From NCBI GenBank assembly GCA_002633005.1, contig NMRA01000094.1, positions 88,208-148,207 on the forward strand: a stretch of DNA of 60,000 nt, read 5' to 3'. Shown here in pieces: positions 30,652 to 44,060 of the stretch. Both the position numbers and the translations under genes were made by a program. Within the stretch, counting starts at the first letter, position 1, and each line of letters begins with the position of its first letter. A model generated the notes under the pieces. It saw only the letters and a program-made list of their open reading frames with translations. It searched no databases and was not told the origin of the DNA. Source of the DNA: Phoronis australis. Its lineage: Eukaryota > Phoronida > Phoronidae.

Positions 30652-33011
30652 ATTTAAAGACATAGTTTCACACCACAACAACTGCTTTTCAAAACAAATA
30701 ATAGGACTGCATGAATCTGTTGCACAGGTCAGTTCTTGTCCGACGGCGAACAGCTTGGTTAATGAGAAAAGCCCAGCAGTAATGACCTTTTCCGACGTCA
30801 GCCGAGTCAATTCTGAGAACAGGCATATGTGGTTACAGAATGTCAGTTCAGGAAGACAGCTGTGTATTGCAATGGCTACAAGGCAAGCAGTCAACCCTCC
30901 AAAATTTTGCTTGCTTCATTTGATAATTTCTTTGAACTCCATTTGTTGGCATAATTAAATTGTTTTTCACCAAAAAGATGTAAAAACCAGTGTATCACAG
31001 ATAATCAAAACGTAATACAAAATAGTGCAGTTCTAATTTTTTCATTTTCAGGAGTGAGTAAAAAGGGTGTCACCTTTTAATTTAACCATGTATATAATTG
31101 AAATTTGAGTGGAGGTGGCAATCTCAATGACAGAATTATAAGGACACTTGAAATGGAAGTCTTCTGAACTTGGTTTTTTAAATTCATGTGTTAATGTATT
31201 GAACAAACCCGGCCAAGGCATTAAAAATATTACCTGAAGATGCCAGTGAACATATTATTTCAGCCATTCATTACGACAAATTAATTCTACCCTGCTTTGG
31301 TCACTGAGTCAGAGAAGTCGAAGAACAAATCAGAGGACGATTATGATTTAATCCACAGTTCAAATTAAAATCAAGTGCTTTCAGTCGGAATTATCTATTC
31401 GGTTTATAAAGTGAAAGACTTTCAAGGTAGTTGAAGGTTATCGCTACTGTACATAAGTCACAACTGAAATAATCTCAGTACAGTAAAGTTTATATGTGAT
31501 CTAATCTTTTACCAAAATAAGTAAACTTAGAATGCACAGTACTTTAACATTTAAGCATTACAAACGTTATCCAACAAAAAGACAAATTTACATGATATAA
31601 AAGTGGACATGCCTAACTATTACCATGGCAACCAGGTATTTGTTACATTAGAATTCGACAAGCATGATTTGAAAAAATAAGAAGTTGTGGAAAAAGGATT
31701 GGAGCTTGGAACCTTCACAATCCAACATGGCCTATTACTCTAATTAAGAGCCTTAAGTTTACATTTTGGGCCTTAATAACTTGACTTAAGAAAGCAAAAA
31801 AGTTACAACGCATGTATTGAAAGAACGATTCATACGAAAAATTATAAAAATATGAATTATGTTGTGACACATAATCAAACCTTGAAGCGCAATTGACTTT
31901 CAAAGAAAAAAAGATTTCAAAACTTTTCCAACTGTTTTTAAGCTGAGTGTATGCTCAACTGAATGGGATATTCACACTGCAATAACTAATTAGAATATTC
32001 CTTATATTTTTGTACAAAAACATAAACATTGTGCAAAGTTGCTTTTTGTAGCAGCTTTCATCAAAATGTATCAAAGTTAAAATTTCACCAAGTACAAACT
32101 AGCCGATTGAATATGCCCTTCAGTTCAGCAAAAGTCGCCATGTTATCGGTGCCGCCGGAAATGAGACTAAGTCCAACGGGAATTGTGAGCATTTTTATCA
32201 CTCAGTAAGTAACATCTGCTTGGCTGATATTCCAATGAAAACTATTGAATCGCTCAGAATAGTAGGTGTACATCTTTCTCACTAAATTTCATCGTAAATT
32301 ATTGATGAAAATAAATTATGCAAGGTTTTAAACTCGTAACTTATGCCGCTTGTCCAAGATGACCAACCATGTCCAAAAAAGTGACCCAAATTTCACCACC
32401 AAAATTGCAATAAATGTGCACTGTTTAACCAGATTTTGATAATTTTTCAATTTTTATTGAGTGGGATGCATTATCTTTCCGATTATATTGAAGTATTTTT
32501 GCAAATCGAAAAAAAATCGGTTGGACAGCCCTACTCTTACTGTTCATTTAGTCCAGCTAGCGATCGACTAGACGAGATTGGTTCACAGTTATTTAGTTGT
32601 AGTTAGTATGTATACACATGTGATGACTGTTAATAAAGTTTGCTTATGAACCACATTTCTTTTTATTTCATACCCTATATTCTTCTATTATTCGTTTAAA
32701 ACACCCTCCCACTTCCCCACAAAATTTTGAGAACAGAAAATTTTGAACTTCGGCTATCTTCGGAAACACGTCACCTCAGGAACACATCAGGAATTCCTGA
32801 CTCGATCACTGCCGAGTCTGTCCATAGGTTTGTGCTCTTGGCTGGGTCTATCTGGCACAAATGGAATCTTTGTGTTTGTTAGAATCGGTTTATTATGCAA
32901 CTTTTGCCTATTAATTCTCTGAAATGTGACACATATGCCCATGGTCTTGTTTGCTGCCATAAACATTTTACAGTAGTTAGTGGGTTCGTGACCTGATCAT
33001 GATCATTGCAG

Positions 33012-33350
33012 AGTCCAGTCAGCCTGACAGAGTCCAGTCAGCCTGACAGAGTCCAGTCAGCCTGACAGAGTCCAGTCAGCCTGACAGAGTCCAGTCAGCC
33101 TGACAGAGTCCACAGTGTCCATTGCAGAGTCCAGTCAGCCTGACAGAGTCCAGTCAGCCTGACAGAGTCCACAGTGTCCATTGCAGAGTCCAGTCAGCCT
33201 GACAGAGTCCAGTCAGCCTGACAGAGTCCACAGTGTCCATTGCAGAGTCCACAGTGTCCATTGCAGAGTCCAGTCAGCCTGACAGAGTCCAGTCAGCCTG
33301 ACAGAGTCCACAGTGTCCATTGCAGAGTCCAGTCAGCCTGACTGAGGCCA
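33012..33350. repeat. Minisatellite with two alternating unit types
   Basis: Units GAGTCCAGTCAGCCTGACA (19 bp) and GAGTCCACAGTGTCCATTGCA (21 bp) alternate in short blocks. It lies in the spacer of the large inverted repeat. Confidence 0.95.
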
Positions 33351-33437
33351 CGGTCCATTGCTGTGTGCCAAGAGGAGTACTTTTTTCAAATGTAGACGGA
33401 TTTTTAGATTTAAACTGGAGTAAATATTTAAAGAAGA

Positions 33438-33650
33438 ATGCCTGACCGTGGTGTAGTTAGAGGCTGTGGCAATACGCCAAGGTCTGGGGTATCTTTGCAC
33501 AAGTTTCCCACTGATCCAAAACTGCGTCGCAAGTGAGAATACTTTGCGGAAGTCCACGAGTGGAGCGTCGCGCCGTATTCGGTAGTATGTAGCGAACATA
33601 TTTCTATGGACTGCTTCTAGAACAACAGCCTGTGATCCGAGTGTGGTCAT
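33438..33650 (+). pseudogene. THAP zinc-finger remnant
   Basis: From an ATG the frame reads MPDRGVVRGCGNTPRSGVSL, then HKFPTDPKLRRK, a stop, EYFAEVHEW, and YSVVCSEH..MDCF. This is the THAP pattern C...VSLHKFP..P.LRRKW...VCSEHF..DCF, with the conserved Trp after RRK replaced by TGA. THAP domains are the DNA-binding part of P-element-like and other transposases and of some host proteins. Only the domain is left. Confidence 0.7.
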
Positions 33651-35825
33651 GTAAACCAGGATGAGTGAACTTTTAGAGAGTATTCGAAACGGTATATGCC
33701 GTCGCTAGTGGACCTTGAGCTAGTATTAACAACCTAATTCATAACGGCGGATAGCATCGACGGACACTGTCGGACAGGATTAGTGCTAGAAGTAACCAGT
33801 CGATTGCTTTTCTTTTGCGGGACGGTTTTTTGCAGCATACCGGTAAGTGTTTGTAGGTGGATGTGCTGAATAGCTTGGTGCTCGTTACCTGTCTTTGCAA
33901 TCCATTGAATTTTAGCCTAGTCGATCCCAAGGTGGACTAAATGAACAGTAAGAGTAGTGCTGTCCAACCGATTTTTTTTCGCTTTGCAAAAATACTTCAA
34001 TATAATCGGAAAGATAATGCATCCCACTCAATGAAAATTGAAAAATTATCAAAATCGGGTTAAGCAGTGCACATATTGCAATTTTGATGGCGAAATTTGG
34101 GTCATTTGTTTGGATCTGGTTGGCGATCTTGGACAACAGCGGCATAAGTTACGAGTTTAAAACCGTGCATAATTTATTTTCACCAATAATTTACGATGAA
34201 ATTTAGTGAGAAAAGATCTATACCTACTATTCTAAGCAATTCAATAGTTTTTCATTGGATTTCAGCCAAGCAGATGTTACTTATTGAGTGATAAAAATGC
34301 TCATAATTCCCGTTGGACTTAGTCTCATTTCCTGCGGCACCAACAACATGGCGACTTTTGCTGAACTGAAGGGCATATTCAATCGGCTAGTTTGTACTTG
34401 GTGAAATTTTAACTTTGATACATTTTGATGAAAGCTGCTACAGAAAAGCAACGTTGCACAATGTTTATGTTTTTGTACAAAAAATATAAGGAATATTCTG
34501 ATTATTGCAGTGTGAATATCCCATTCAGTTGACCACACACTCAGCTTAAAATAGTTGAAAAAGTTTTGAAATCGTTTTTTTTTTCTTTGAAAATCAATTG
34601 CGCTTCAAGGTTTGATTATGTGTCACAACATAATTCATATTTTTCTAAATTGTACGTATGAATCGTTATTTCAATACATGCGTTGTAACTTTTTGTTTTC
34701 TTAATTCAAGTTATCAAGGCCCAAAATATAAAGGCTCTTAATTAGAGTAATAGGCCATGTTGGATTGTGAAGCTTACAGCCTCCAATCTTTTTTCCATGC
34801 AATTTCTTATTTTTTCAAATCATGCTTGTCGAATTCTAATGTAACAAATACCTGGTCGCCATGGTAAGAGTTAGGCATATCCACTTTTATGTAAATTTGT
34901 CTTGTTGTTGGATAACGTTTGTAAAGCTTAAATGTTCTAAAATACTGTGCATTCTAAGTATGTTACTTATTTTGGTAAAAGATTAGATCATTTTGACTCA
35001 CATATAAACTTTACTGTTCTGAGATTATTTCAGTTGTGACTTATGTACAGTAGCGGTAACCTTCAACTACCTTGAAAGTCTTTCACTGTAGAAACCAAAT
35101 ATATAATTCCGACTGAAAGCACTTGATTATAATTTGAACTGTGGATTAAATCATAATTGTCCTCTGATTTGTTCTTTTGATTTCTATGACTCAGTGACCA
35201 AAGCATGATAGAATTAATTTGCCGTAATGAACGGCTGAAATAATATGTTCACTGGCATCTTCAGGTAATATTTTTTGATGCCTTGGGTTTATTATTATTT
35301 CAATAGATTAACACATGAATTTAAAAAACCAAGTTCAGAAGACTTCCATTGCAAGTGTTCTTGTAATTCTGTTATTGAGATTGCCATACCACTCAAATTT
35401 CAATTATATACGTGGTTAAATTAAAAGGCGTTTCCTTTTTAATCACTCTGAAAATGAAAAAATGAAAGCTGCAATATTTTGTATTAGGCTTGATTATCTG
35501 TGATACACTGGTTTTTACATCTCCCTGGCCAAAAACAATTTAATTATGCCAACAAATGGAGTTCAAAGGAATTATCAAATGAAGCAAGCAAAATTTTGGA
35601 GGGTTGACTGCTTGTAGCCATTGCAATACACAGCTGTCTTCCTGATCTGACATCACAGACGATTATGTAACCACATATACCTGTTCTCAGAATTGTCTCG
35701 GCTGAAGTCGGAAAAGGTCATTACTGCTGGGCTTTTCTCATTAGCCAGGCTGTGCGGAAAAGATTCACACAGTGCTATGTATTTGTTGAAAAGCAGTTGT
35801 TTTGGTGTGAAAGTATGTCTTTAAG

Positions 35826-36570
35826 TATGCAGAGGTTGTGTGTACGTTTCAGATTCTCATGATTTACGGCAGTGATAAGACGTCTGCTGTCTGTGAGTTG
35901 AATGTGGCCGAGCATTCGGTTATTTTGTTTTTCATTAAAATATTGAAAGTTATGTCGACCAAAATGGTATGTTTTTGTTCAAAGTCGACTCACATTTGCC
36001 TAAAGTTTGCCTAAGTATCCGTAAAGAGTGCCATTCAAGAACAGCACTGTCCCAGCGTGGCCTGGCATCATGATACAAACAAATGAGTATCTTAGTTTGA
36101 TACAAATGATGCCATCACCCTAACCTCCATTAGGGGGCGCCAGCATGCGTATGACGTCAGGTGCGCAAAAGCGTCTTGGCCAACATTAACCATCCGGAGG
36201 CGGCGGTTCTCGGTTACTGTAATAGGCCTACTGTTCTTTTGAATTTGATTTGGCAATAACCGAATAACTGTCCGATTCAAATGATTGTCACTAACGCCAC
36301 ACGCTGTGCGAAAAAAAATGCATTTAGTTTAATTTTAAAATCTCAAGGTGCGCCCATAACGGGAGCGCTGCCCTAATCGCGGAACTTAGCCACATGCACC
36401 TACATGAGCCTGAGGGACATTTGACTGAGTAAAATCTTGCGAAAAAACGCAGTGATCCGCATATAGGCGCATGTGCCAAATTGCGGGGTACACGATAGTA
36501 GGCCAAAGCCGGGCTTGGTATCATTTTAATTAAAACTGAGTGCTAAAGTCACTTATTAAATGTCCATATG
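35826..36570. other. Intergenic, nothing recognised
   Basis: No supported coding or mobile-element signature. Confidence 0.5.
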
Positions 36571-37380
36571 CACTGGCGGATCTAGGATATCACAAGGGGG
36601 GGCAACATTTTTTTCTGTAAGCATTTGCGCAAACCACGATTGTAGATGCGCATAGCACCGAATGGGGGGAGGTCGGGAGGGGAATTTGCCCAGGAAAATT
36701 TTCTGTTTTTTCCTCTTGATTCCTGAAGTATTATCCAAGAAAAAAGGCAAAAAAGGAGTACGTGTCAAACAGGAAAAACTGCACATACCACAGACTCAAA
36801 TTCACGACCTGGCGGATATAGCGTGCGTGCCTTACCACTACACCACCACGATTTAACTCCTTATCTGATAATAAGAGACCTACTTGTTTATGGTCCACAG
36901 CGTTTGCGCGTGAAATCTACTTCTTTTTGTAATGCTTATTACACGTTTTATATTTTGTGCTTTCGGTTCGTAACAAATTTGTTGTATTTAAAATAGTCTT
37001 CAAATGCCCACAAAACCAAATCCGTTTTTCGTGTTGGCAATAATGACAGGATTGCTTTGGAAATCGTCTTAAGTTAAGGTTTGGCAAAGAGAAAATTATG
37101 AGTTTCTGAGTGATTCACTAAGGCTTCGATTAAAATTCACACCTTACCAGCAGCTTCTGTTTTTTCATCGTCACCCAGGTTCCATTTTCTTTAAAAAATG
37201 AAGTAAATTTTCTTCATTGCACAGTGGAGCAGACGACGGAAATGGAGTCGTAGTGCGCAGCGCCATTGCCGGTCGCCTGGGATATCGCGGGAGAACCTAT
37301 ACCGCCATAGTTCCGTTACGATTGCTCCGTGTTAAGAATTTGACACTTGAAATTGGATCTGAGCCCCCCCCCCCAAACAC
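36571..37380 (+). mobile_element. TIR element carrying a tRNA-like sequence, copy C (cut by an N gap)
   Basis: Begins CACTGGCGGATCTAGGATAT and matches copies A and B to the CCCC/AAACAC stretch at 37380, where a 44-base unresolved gap starts. The tRNA-like part is at 36792-36851 on the minus strand. Same orientation as copy A. Confidence 0.8.
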
Positions 37381-37424
37381 NNNNNNNNNNNNNNNNNNNN
37401 NNNNNNNNNNNNNNNNNNNNNNNN
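37381..37424. other. Assembly gap (44 N)
   Basis: A run of N directly at the G/C-rich end of copy C. The element's terminus is hidden. Confidence 0.99.
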
Positions 37425-38010
37425 AGGGGGCATATGCATATGATAGTCGGAATGTCATGCTGATTGCTGCTCAGCACGAGAAGATCTGGGATGGTAACGC
37501 TCATGGCCGCTGGTCCACAGCAGGCAGCAAGGGTGTCCGTCGCGCCAGCAAATGGATGTAGTAATAGGGGTCAATGCATCCATCTCCCGTTAGGGGGGCA
37601 GTGTTGTCCTTTGTTTATGGGCAGTAGCTTGAGATCAACGGGTTGCTGGCTTTGGCTGCGTCTGTACGTTGGAGCTTCTGTTAAAAATGCGTTTGTGAAA
37701 CTGGCGACAGGTGTTGTATGAGAGGGTAGAAGTTTAATCTTTGACGAAAGAGTCTCGCTCGCCAACATTTGCATCCAAGGGATTATTCTGAAGACTCAGT
37801 GGATGCAGATTAATAAATGAATAACCACACAAATTTACTTGAAGGTAACGTTTTGCAGTGGAACCGCTAGGTCTTCCTGACTGAGGCACCACCAATGTTT
37901 TTTGTTTCGAAAATAAAGTGTCGTTAAGTTCACCTACTAATCTATTTCAAAATAATATTAGTACTTGATAATGTTGTCAGAGAAAATGAAACTTATGTTT
38001 AGTCATTTGA
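37425..38010. other. Unrecognised sequence after the gap
   Basis: Open frame 37430-37563 (VMLIAAQHEKIWDGNAHGRW...) and overlapping 37464-37721 have no family that I recognise. The left context is lost in the gap. Confidence 0.35.
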
Positions 38011-38019
38011 CAGCAGAGC

Positions 38020-38165
38020 TGCTCCATCAGGTTTGTTCCAGCAGGTTGTCCCATCAGGCTGTTCCATCAGTCTGTTCCAACAGGTTGTTCTATCAGGCTG
38101 TTCCATCTGGCTGTTTCATCAGACTGTTCCCTCAGGTCGCTCCTTCGGGTTGTTCCTTAGGTAGC
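38020..38165. repeat. Degenerate short tandem repeat GTTCCATCAGGCT
   Basis: About ten imperfect 11-13-bp units (GTTCCATCAGGCT, GTTCCAACAGGTT and similar). The 140-codon frame 37965-38387 runs through it and has no independent support. Confidence 0.85.
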
Positions 38166-38346
38166 ACGTTTCATCACAATTTTGCAATGCATCAACTGAA
38201 AGAAATGCAAATGTGTGTCTCACCTTGTAACATCCGTTACGCTTTCCACTGGCGACAAGGCGTACCTGAAATGTCACAAAAGAATTCCAACCACAATTTT
38301 CGAAGGAAAAACGTCCTTGCAAGTCCAATAAACGTCACGTCGGCGG

Positions 38347-39463
38347 CACAGGCGCTTGGGTTTATCGCAAATGACGTCACTCAATAATATGTATAAGAAA
38401 ACATAAAGGTTGGACACTTAAACTTTGCCAAGCCGAGGCTCCCAACTTCAACCGTCCAAAATCCAAATAAAATCTGCGTGCACCTCCCTTAGCCTGGTAT
38501 TGCATAAACATTCAAAGCCTTATCTTCCCTAGATCCCATTAACTGTCTTCGTGAGTGGTGAATTGGAGATGGAATTTCCAAAACAATCTCAAAACTCTGA
38601 ATTCAAGGACCTGAAATAGTAAACATGGCGGATTTCAGTTGTGCTTCAACTTGTACGCCTGTAGTAGGTGAAACTTCGAGTTTGAGCAAGCAACCTATAT
38701 TTCAAATTCAATAATTCTAATCCAAAACTCAACTATTGAGAATGTTAAAGTTAGTATTTTAATAATTATTTGTAACTTTATTCCACTGACGGCTCATTTA
38801 GCCCTTAACTTAGAAATTTATTACATAAACTGGTGTATCTTGTTTCTCATCTTGACATAACGCACTTTTTTGATTGAAGCACAGCACACTCGTCCAGGAA
38901 ACGCAGTCCGTGCAAGTATTACAATGCGCGTGGCCGACGAGTTAACTCAATGGTTTTGGCCGAAAGTAAAACCTTCATAAGAAATCACAGTACACAAAAA
39001 CTTCGCATATCAATGCAGTATCAGGATAATTTATATTTGACACAAATATGTGAGTAATTACATTTATTTGGCAATAAAGTGCTCTCATGATCAAGTAGTC
39101 GAGGGATTGACGATGAAAGCCGCGCGAAATTAGACTATCGGATTTAGCTCGGGAGCGTCCGTCAAAAACCCGGATGTGCGAAGACCGTCTGCCATGACAT
39201 CACGGAATCAGGTCCTTGAATTTGTGATTTTGGCATTCTTTTGGCATTGTTGTCGCCAAATCACCACTCGAAGGCAATTTGAAGAGATTAAATGAAAGAA
39301 GGTATTCTAAGAGTTGTTCGATGCTAGTTTCGTGGAGTTCCATGCACATTTGAGTAGAAAATTTTTAGGAAACAGATTTCGAGTGTCCAACCTTTATGTT
39401 TTCTTATATATATATATATATATTATTGAGTGACGTCATTTGCGATAAACCCAAGCGCCTGTG
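38347..39463. mobile_element. 1,117-bp DNA element with long TIRs and exact 8-bp target duplication
   Basis: The left end CACAGGCGCTTGGGTTTATC (38347-) and the right end, its complement (ending 39463), are inverted repeats of about 70-80 bp (through AAGGTTGGACACT). GTCGGCGG flanks both sides (38339-38346 and 39464-39471). An 8-bp duplication is typical of hAT and P superfamilies; CACAGG ends lean to hAT. There is no transposase, and inner parts are also partly self-complementary (TTCAAGGACCTGA / TCAGGTCCTTGAA). Confidence 0.88.
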
Positions 39464-39471
39464 GTCGGCGG

Positions 39472-41589
39472 CATTTGTTTGGTTTTGTTGGTGGAGGCAA
39501 AGACGCTACGGTCTCTGGTGGAGGGGAGCAGCTGGCCTACTACTACAACTAAATCTGCCTCTAGTACCTTTGCCCCCCACAAACAAAAACGCCTAGACTT
39601 CACCAAGCTTTCTGAAATGTGATTTTTTATTATTATGTGTGTTGCTCAGTTGTATCTTTTTGTTATTCCTTTTGACGTTCAGTGGAGGTGCCCGGAAAAT
39701 GTCGCACCCTCATAGAGAAGCACGTGAAAAAAGAGCGTATCGTTTCAATTTTATTTTGGCCACCTTTTTATTGTAAACAAATCGTGAACGTCATTTGTTT
39801 TCAAAACGGACAAAAAGTGACCACAATGACGTGTTTCAAAGGAAAAGAAAACATCCTGCAGTAATGATGATTGGTGGCACTGAACAGTCATGGTTTTTAT
39901 GTTGCATGTTAACGCACAATGTCAACACACAGTATGAGGCAATGGCTACATGTAGAGCAAAGGAGAGATGACTGGGTACGTAGTGGCTGAACGTGACCCA
40001 AAATAAAATAATGGATGACCGATGATAATATAAGGAGGATCGTTGAATGAACGGGTAAGTAGGATAGCAACCAAAGTAGCTACTGTGTCATAGTATATAC
40101 GGCCATAGTCAAAGGTGGTCCAAGGTAGCAAACAGCTGAGGGCGCGGTCCTATTAGTACAACGACCAAAATAGGATCAGTTTGCATAAATAAAAAATATT
40201 AATTGTTAGCAGCTGCCAACCATAAATATAAATTCATGGGAAAATGGCATTTCTGAAGTTGTCTATCTAGTATTCCTGTGTTCATTTGAACGAGGACTCT
40301 TAAAAGTAAGTCCTTGGCGTTTTGTGCAAAGGAAAGTTTCGAATCTATTTTTGAATTAATTCCATTTTTGCAATACAACAACACTGGCGTTGTGGTTGTG
40401 CGATTGGTCGAGATAAGTGAACAATAGTTGGAACTGCTCATGAAAGTTTCCTTAAATTTGCAAGGGCTCCTTGATCACATTGTCCTCCTAGACGATTCGC
40501 TTCATGCAAAATAGCTAGTTAGATGCATCTTATATTTTATGTTCTCCATTTACCGTTAAACAACATTGTTTTGGAAATTCCATCTTGTTGTTAGTTTTGG
40601 CGCGAGAGGTATTTAAGCAAACAAACTTGTGTCAACAGATATGCAATGGGTTATGACGTCATATCAATCTTACTTACAAGCTCTAATGGATCTTTTTTAC
40701 TGCATTTACAATACAACAATACCATGGTAAACATTTGAACATACATTGCCTGTTAACAAAAAGGTTGTTTACTTAAGTGAGATAAGACCATTGTGTCATC
40801 AACTAAGAATTACCGGCAATGAGAGCACTTTTGCTCTTTTTGTAAAAAACGCGTTACGGCGCAAGCGCCAATACGGGTGAAGAGGTTCAAGGACACCAGA
40901 CTGAAAGCCATTCTGGTGTAACTTGTAGCAACGCAAACAAACTGTAGACCTAATCAGTGTTCGAATTTCAGATGTGCTGGCCCGCTAGGCCAGTTAGTCT
41001 GAAAATTTAATGGCCCAGGTGCCAAGTTAACTTTTAAAGGTTACTAGCTCGGCCGCAAATGCGCTGGCCCCGGAACACCGTGCATTTCGAACGCTGAACA
41101 ATGCCTGCTGTGAGTCTTATGCAAAGACTGGCCGAGTACTGTGCATGCGCACACTTAGGCCCAGGGGCAAATTCCGAAACAAAGTGGTGTTTCCTGAAAA
41201 AAGTTCAACGGTTTTGCATATAGTGATATGCACAGGCCCCTACGCTTTACAAATAGGCACGGCTACTATAGTTTGTCTTAAGTTGGGCGTTTCCTGCATC
41301 TCTTTCTTGTCCGTTCAATCATATGCAATCCATTTTAGACTAGCTACACTAATACGTTTTCCATATTTATTCCTCTATTTCTAGCTGTGGACGCGGAATT
41401 TCTGCAAGGGTACATCTAGACACTTTCAGACAGAACTGCAAACATAGTTTACACGAATTTCAGTCTCGTCTTGGTGCACTTCGAAAACCTTATGCGAGGT
41501 AGACTGTGTTAATTCGGGTTATAGTGCGAAAGAAACATTGTTCCTCTGTTGCTAACCGGATCACTTCCAATCTATTACATCAGTAACGT
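39472..41589. other. Intergenic, nothing recognised
   Basis: Short open frames only (for example 39682-39864 and 40199-40441), with no domain or splice support. Confidence 0.45.
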
Positions 41590-42560
41590 GTATTGTCGCC
41601 ACAGCCATGCATCTCTCAAGCATACTCATAACTAAGCGCTGAATCCTGTGCTGGGGGATTGGTGCCCATTCCAGCTATAACAGACGCCGGAGATCGTCCA
41701 ATGAGATCTGGTTTGTGACACGGCGACGCAAGCTGGTCCCACGTTCTATGGGGTTCAAGTCAGGACTTGCTGTATGCCTTGTTATTGTAAATGGTATTCT
41801 ATGGCCCTTGCGTTGCTGTCTTGCAGGATACCATTTTGTCCAAGCGCTCGAACGAAAGGTATGGCTACGGGAACCAGAACTTGGAGTATCGCAGCGCTGG
41901 GCGTTTAAACTTTCTGGTAGATGGACAAGTGGAGTTCTTCCGTTGAAGTAGATTCTGCCCCACACCATAACACTATCTTCATTGTATGGTGTCACAAGCG
42001 TATTCCAACAGTTTGGAAATCTTTTGCCTCTCCGTCTCCATGGACCACAAGTAAGAACGAGACTCATCAGCTGAGAACAAGTGACAGTCCTCTACTGTCG
42101 CTGGTTCCAGCGAACGTGTTGCTTACATAATCTCATTCGGGTTTGGAGATGGAGAGCGGTCATAGCTGGTTTCCTTGCTGGACGCCGTGCTCTTATGTCG
42201 GTTGAATAAGGGCGGTTCCTAACCGTCTGATCGCTAATTTTCGTGTGTTGCCCTCGCAATCTCTCTGTGACTTCCCTGAATGTAATCTGCCGATTTCTCA
42301 GCACCAAAGCTCAAATGTGCCCATCTTGGTTGTGTGCAGTAGCGGCTAGACAATCATTCCGTGGAAAGTCGTGGACAGTACCAGAAGGCTGGCGTTTCAC
42401 TGTACTGGCAGATGACAAAAGTTATTGGCGACCTCTCTTTGCGCAGCGCTCGATTCGAATTAACCAAAAGCCCGAAGTCTATTTTTTTCGGCCATACCTG
42501 GCATGGTTTTGACACTCAAACTGACACTGACACAAATGCACTGATTTCTTATGTAACCTT
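41590..42560 (-). pseudogene. Decayed Tc1-like transposase
   Basis: Broken minus-strand frames read, from N to C: an HTH-like AAQREVANNF; KISDQTVRNRPYSTDIRARR; TALHLQTRMRLCKQHVRWNQ; DSVMVWGRIYFNGRTPLVHL; SPDLNPIE; LEWAPIPQHRIQRL. The order and motifs are those of Tc1/mariner transposases: DNA-binding HTH pair, then the DDE catalytic core, with the last acidic residue in NPIE. Several frameshifts and stops; inactive. I did not find clear terminal inverted repeats. Confidence 0.85.
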
Positions 42561-44060
42561 TACTAAATTTATGCATTTATTGACTCCTTTTCTTCACGCG
42601 CAGGAAAATTCAGTGATGCTCCACGGTACTCCATTGACCATCAACCGGCATCAAGCTGTTGGAGCTCCATGCAAGAAGAAGTATACTCAATAAAGCCATT
42701 CATAATTTCCTTTATTGGCCTTCAGACTCGTTCAAACACTACAAGACTATTCCAAAGCTAAGCAGTCTGTAGTTTTTGTAAAGGATGCATTTCGTTGAAT
42801 CCGCGTGCGAACCAAATGTCTTCGGAATGTCTATTTTGCGACTTTTGATTCAGACCCACGTCTCTTTAAAAGTTTCATTCTGAATTTTATATAAATAGGT
42901 CTTTGGAAAAAAAATGTTATGAGAATGTGTGTCTTGAATTATACTGCACTTTTGAATTCTCAAAAACTATAATTACCAATTTATGAACAACAATGAAGGT
43001 GGTGTTACCTTTTTGAGTAGTTTTTACCGTCCAGAATCTAAGACACGAAAATAAGCAGGAAATCAAAGAATTTCATCGAAGCTAAAGCGACACACTGCTT
43101 CGCAACTGTTCAGTGAATGTTTCAGTTTTTATATTCCCGGATGAATTGTTTCTAAGTTTTCGACAAACGTTTAATATTATTGAACGGTTCAATGTTTTAG
43201 CATGTGTATTTCACAAACTAAAACTTCTAATTATAAATTTGTTATGAAATAAAAACTTCGCTTAACCGGCGCGGGTACCGTGCTTGGCATACATATGACG
43301 CCATATACCAATAAGCCGAAGCACACTGCAACATGATGTCGCGATGATGCAAGTAAGTTCTTACATATATAAGGGATGAATAGGTTTCGGTCTCGTTGGA
43401 CATTCCCAACTGGAATGTATTCTCGATAGGATATGGCAGAATTTCTGTGTGTGTGGGATCACCCCCAAAATAAGTTGATTGAGTTTAATTACCATTACTA
43501 CTAGTATTTTTACACCACAAAATAATGAAAACAGAACGCTACTGTAGTTACCACTGCAGTTTACAATGACCAGTTTCACCGGCTTTGAGGATGGAGTGAC
43601 AACGAAGACCGAGTGGCAAAAAAGTTCGTTATATTGAGGAGAATTTGCAATTTTAAATACCAAATGCCGTCCAGTGTATTACGTTTGTTTAGTTTCTACA
43701 TATGTAAAAAAAAACAACAAGAATGGATCAACTGAAATTTTAGGATATAATGACATCCTTATACATTTCGTGAAACAATAGTATCCTTGAGAGGGTCTGG
43801 ATCGCTTTATTTAGTTTCAGACTTATTTTCTACGTTATTTAGTTTTTGAAATGTATATAAAACGTAAATTCATGTAATGTGTTCAGCTTAAACCGAGGTT
43901 GATCAGGTTGAAACTTTAGAATTCCAGCCGTAGAAAGTAGTTCTGTTTTTTCACGTGAGTGTGGTTAGTTTTGGTCACGTGACCGTACGATAACCTTTGG
44001 GTTATTGCACGGACACGAGACGAGGTTATTGCACGGCCGCATCAGGACATAATTATGTGG
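42561..44060. other. Intergenic, nothing recognised
   Basis: AT-rich. No supported feature. Confidence 0.45.

Larger units (their letters stand above)
30652..35825. mobile_element. Large inverted repeat: 1.9-kb arms around a 1.3-kb spacer
   Basis: Arm 1, 30652-32573, is the reverse complement of arm 2, about 33917-35825, with clear homology along the whole length and scattered substitutions and indels. Shared landmarks include GTTGGACAGCCCTACTCTTA / TAAGAGTAGTGCTGTCCAAC at the inner ends and the AGCAGTTGTTTT region at the outer ends. The spacer has a minisatellite and a THAP-domain remnant. A third, diverged copy of the inner part of the arm is at 58548-58932. No intact transposase is seen. 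Confidence 0.85.

Noticed and set aside
37965-38387. 140-codon open frame as a gene
   Set aside because: Mostly a short degenerate tandem repeat, and its end lies within the 8-bp-TSD transposon's left arm.
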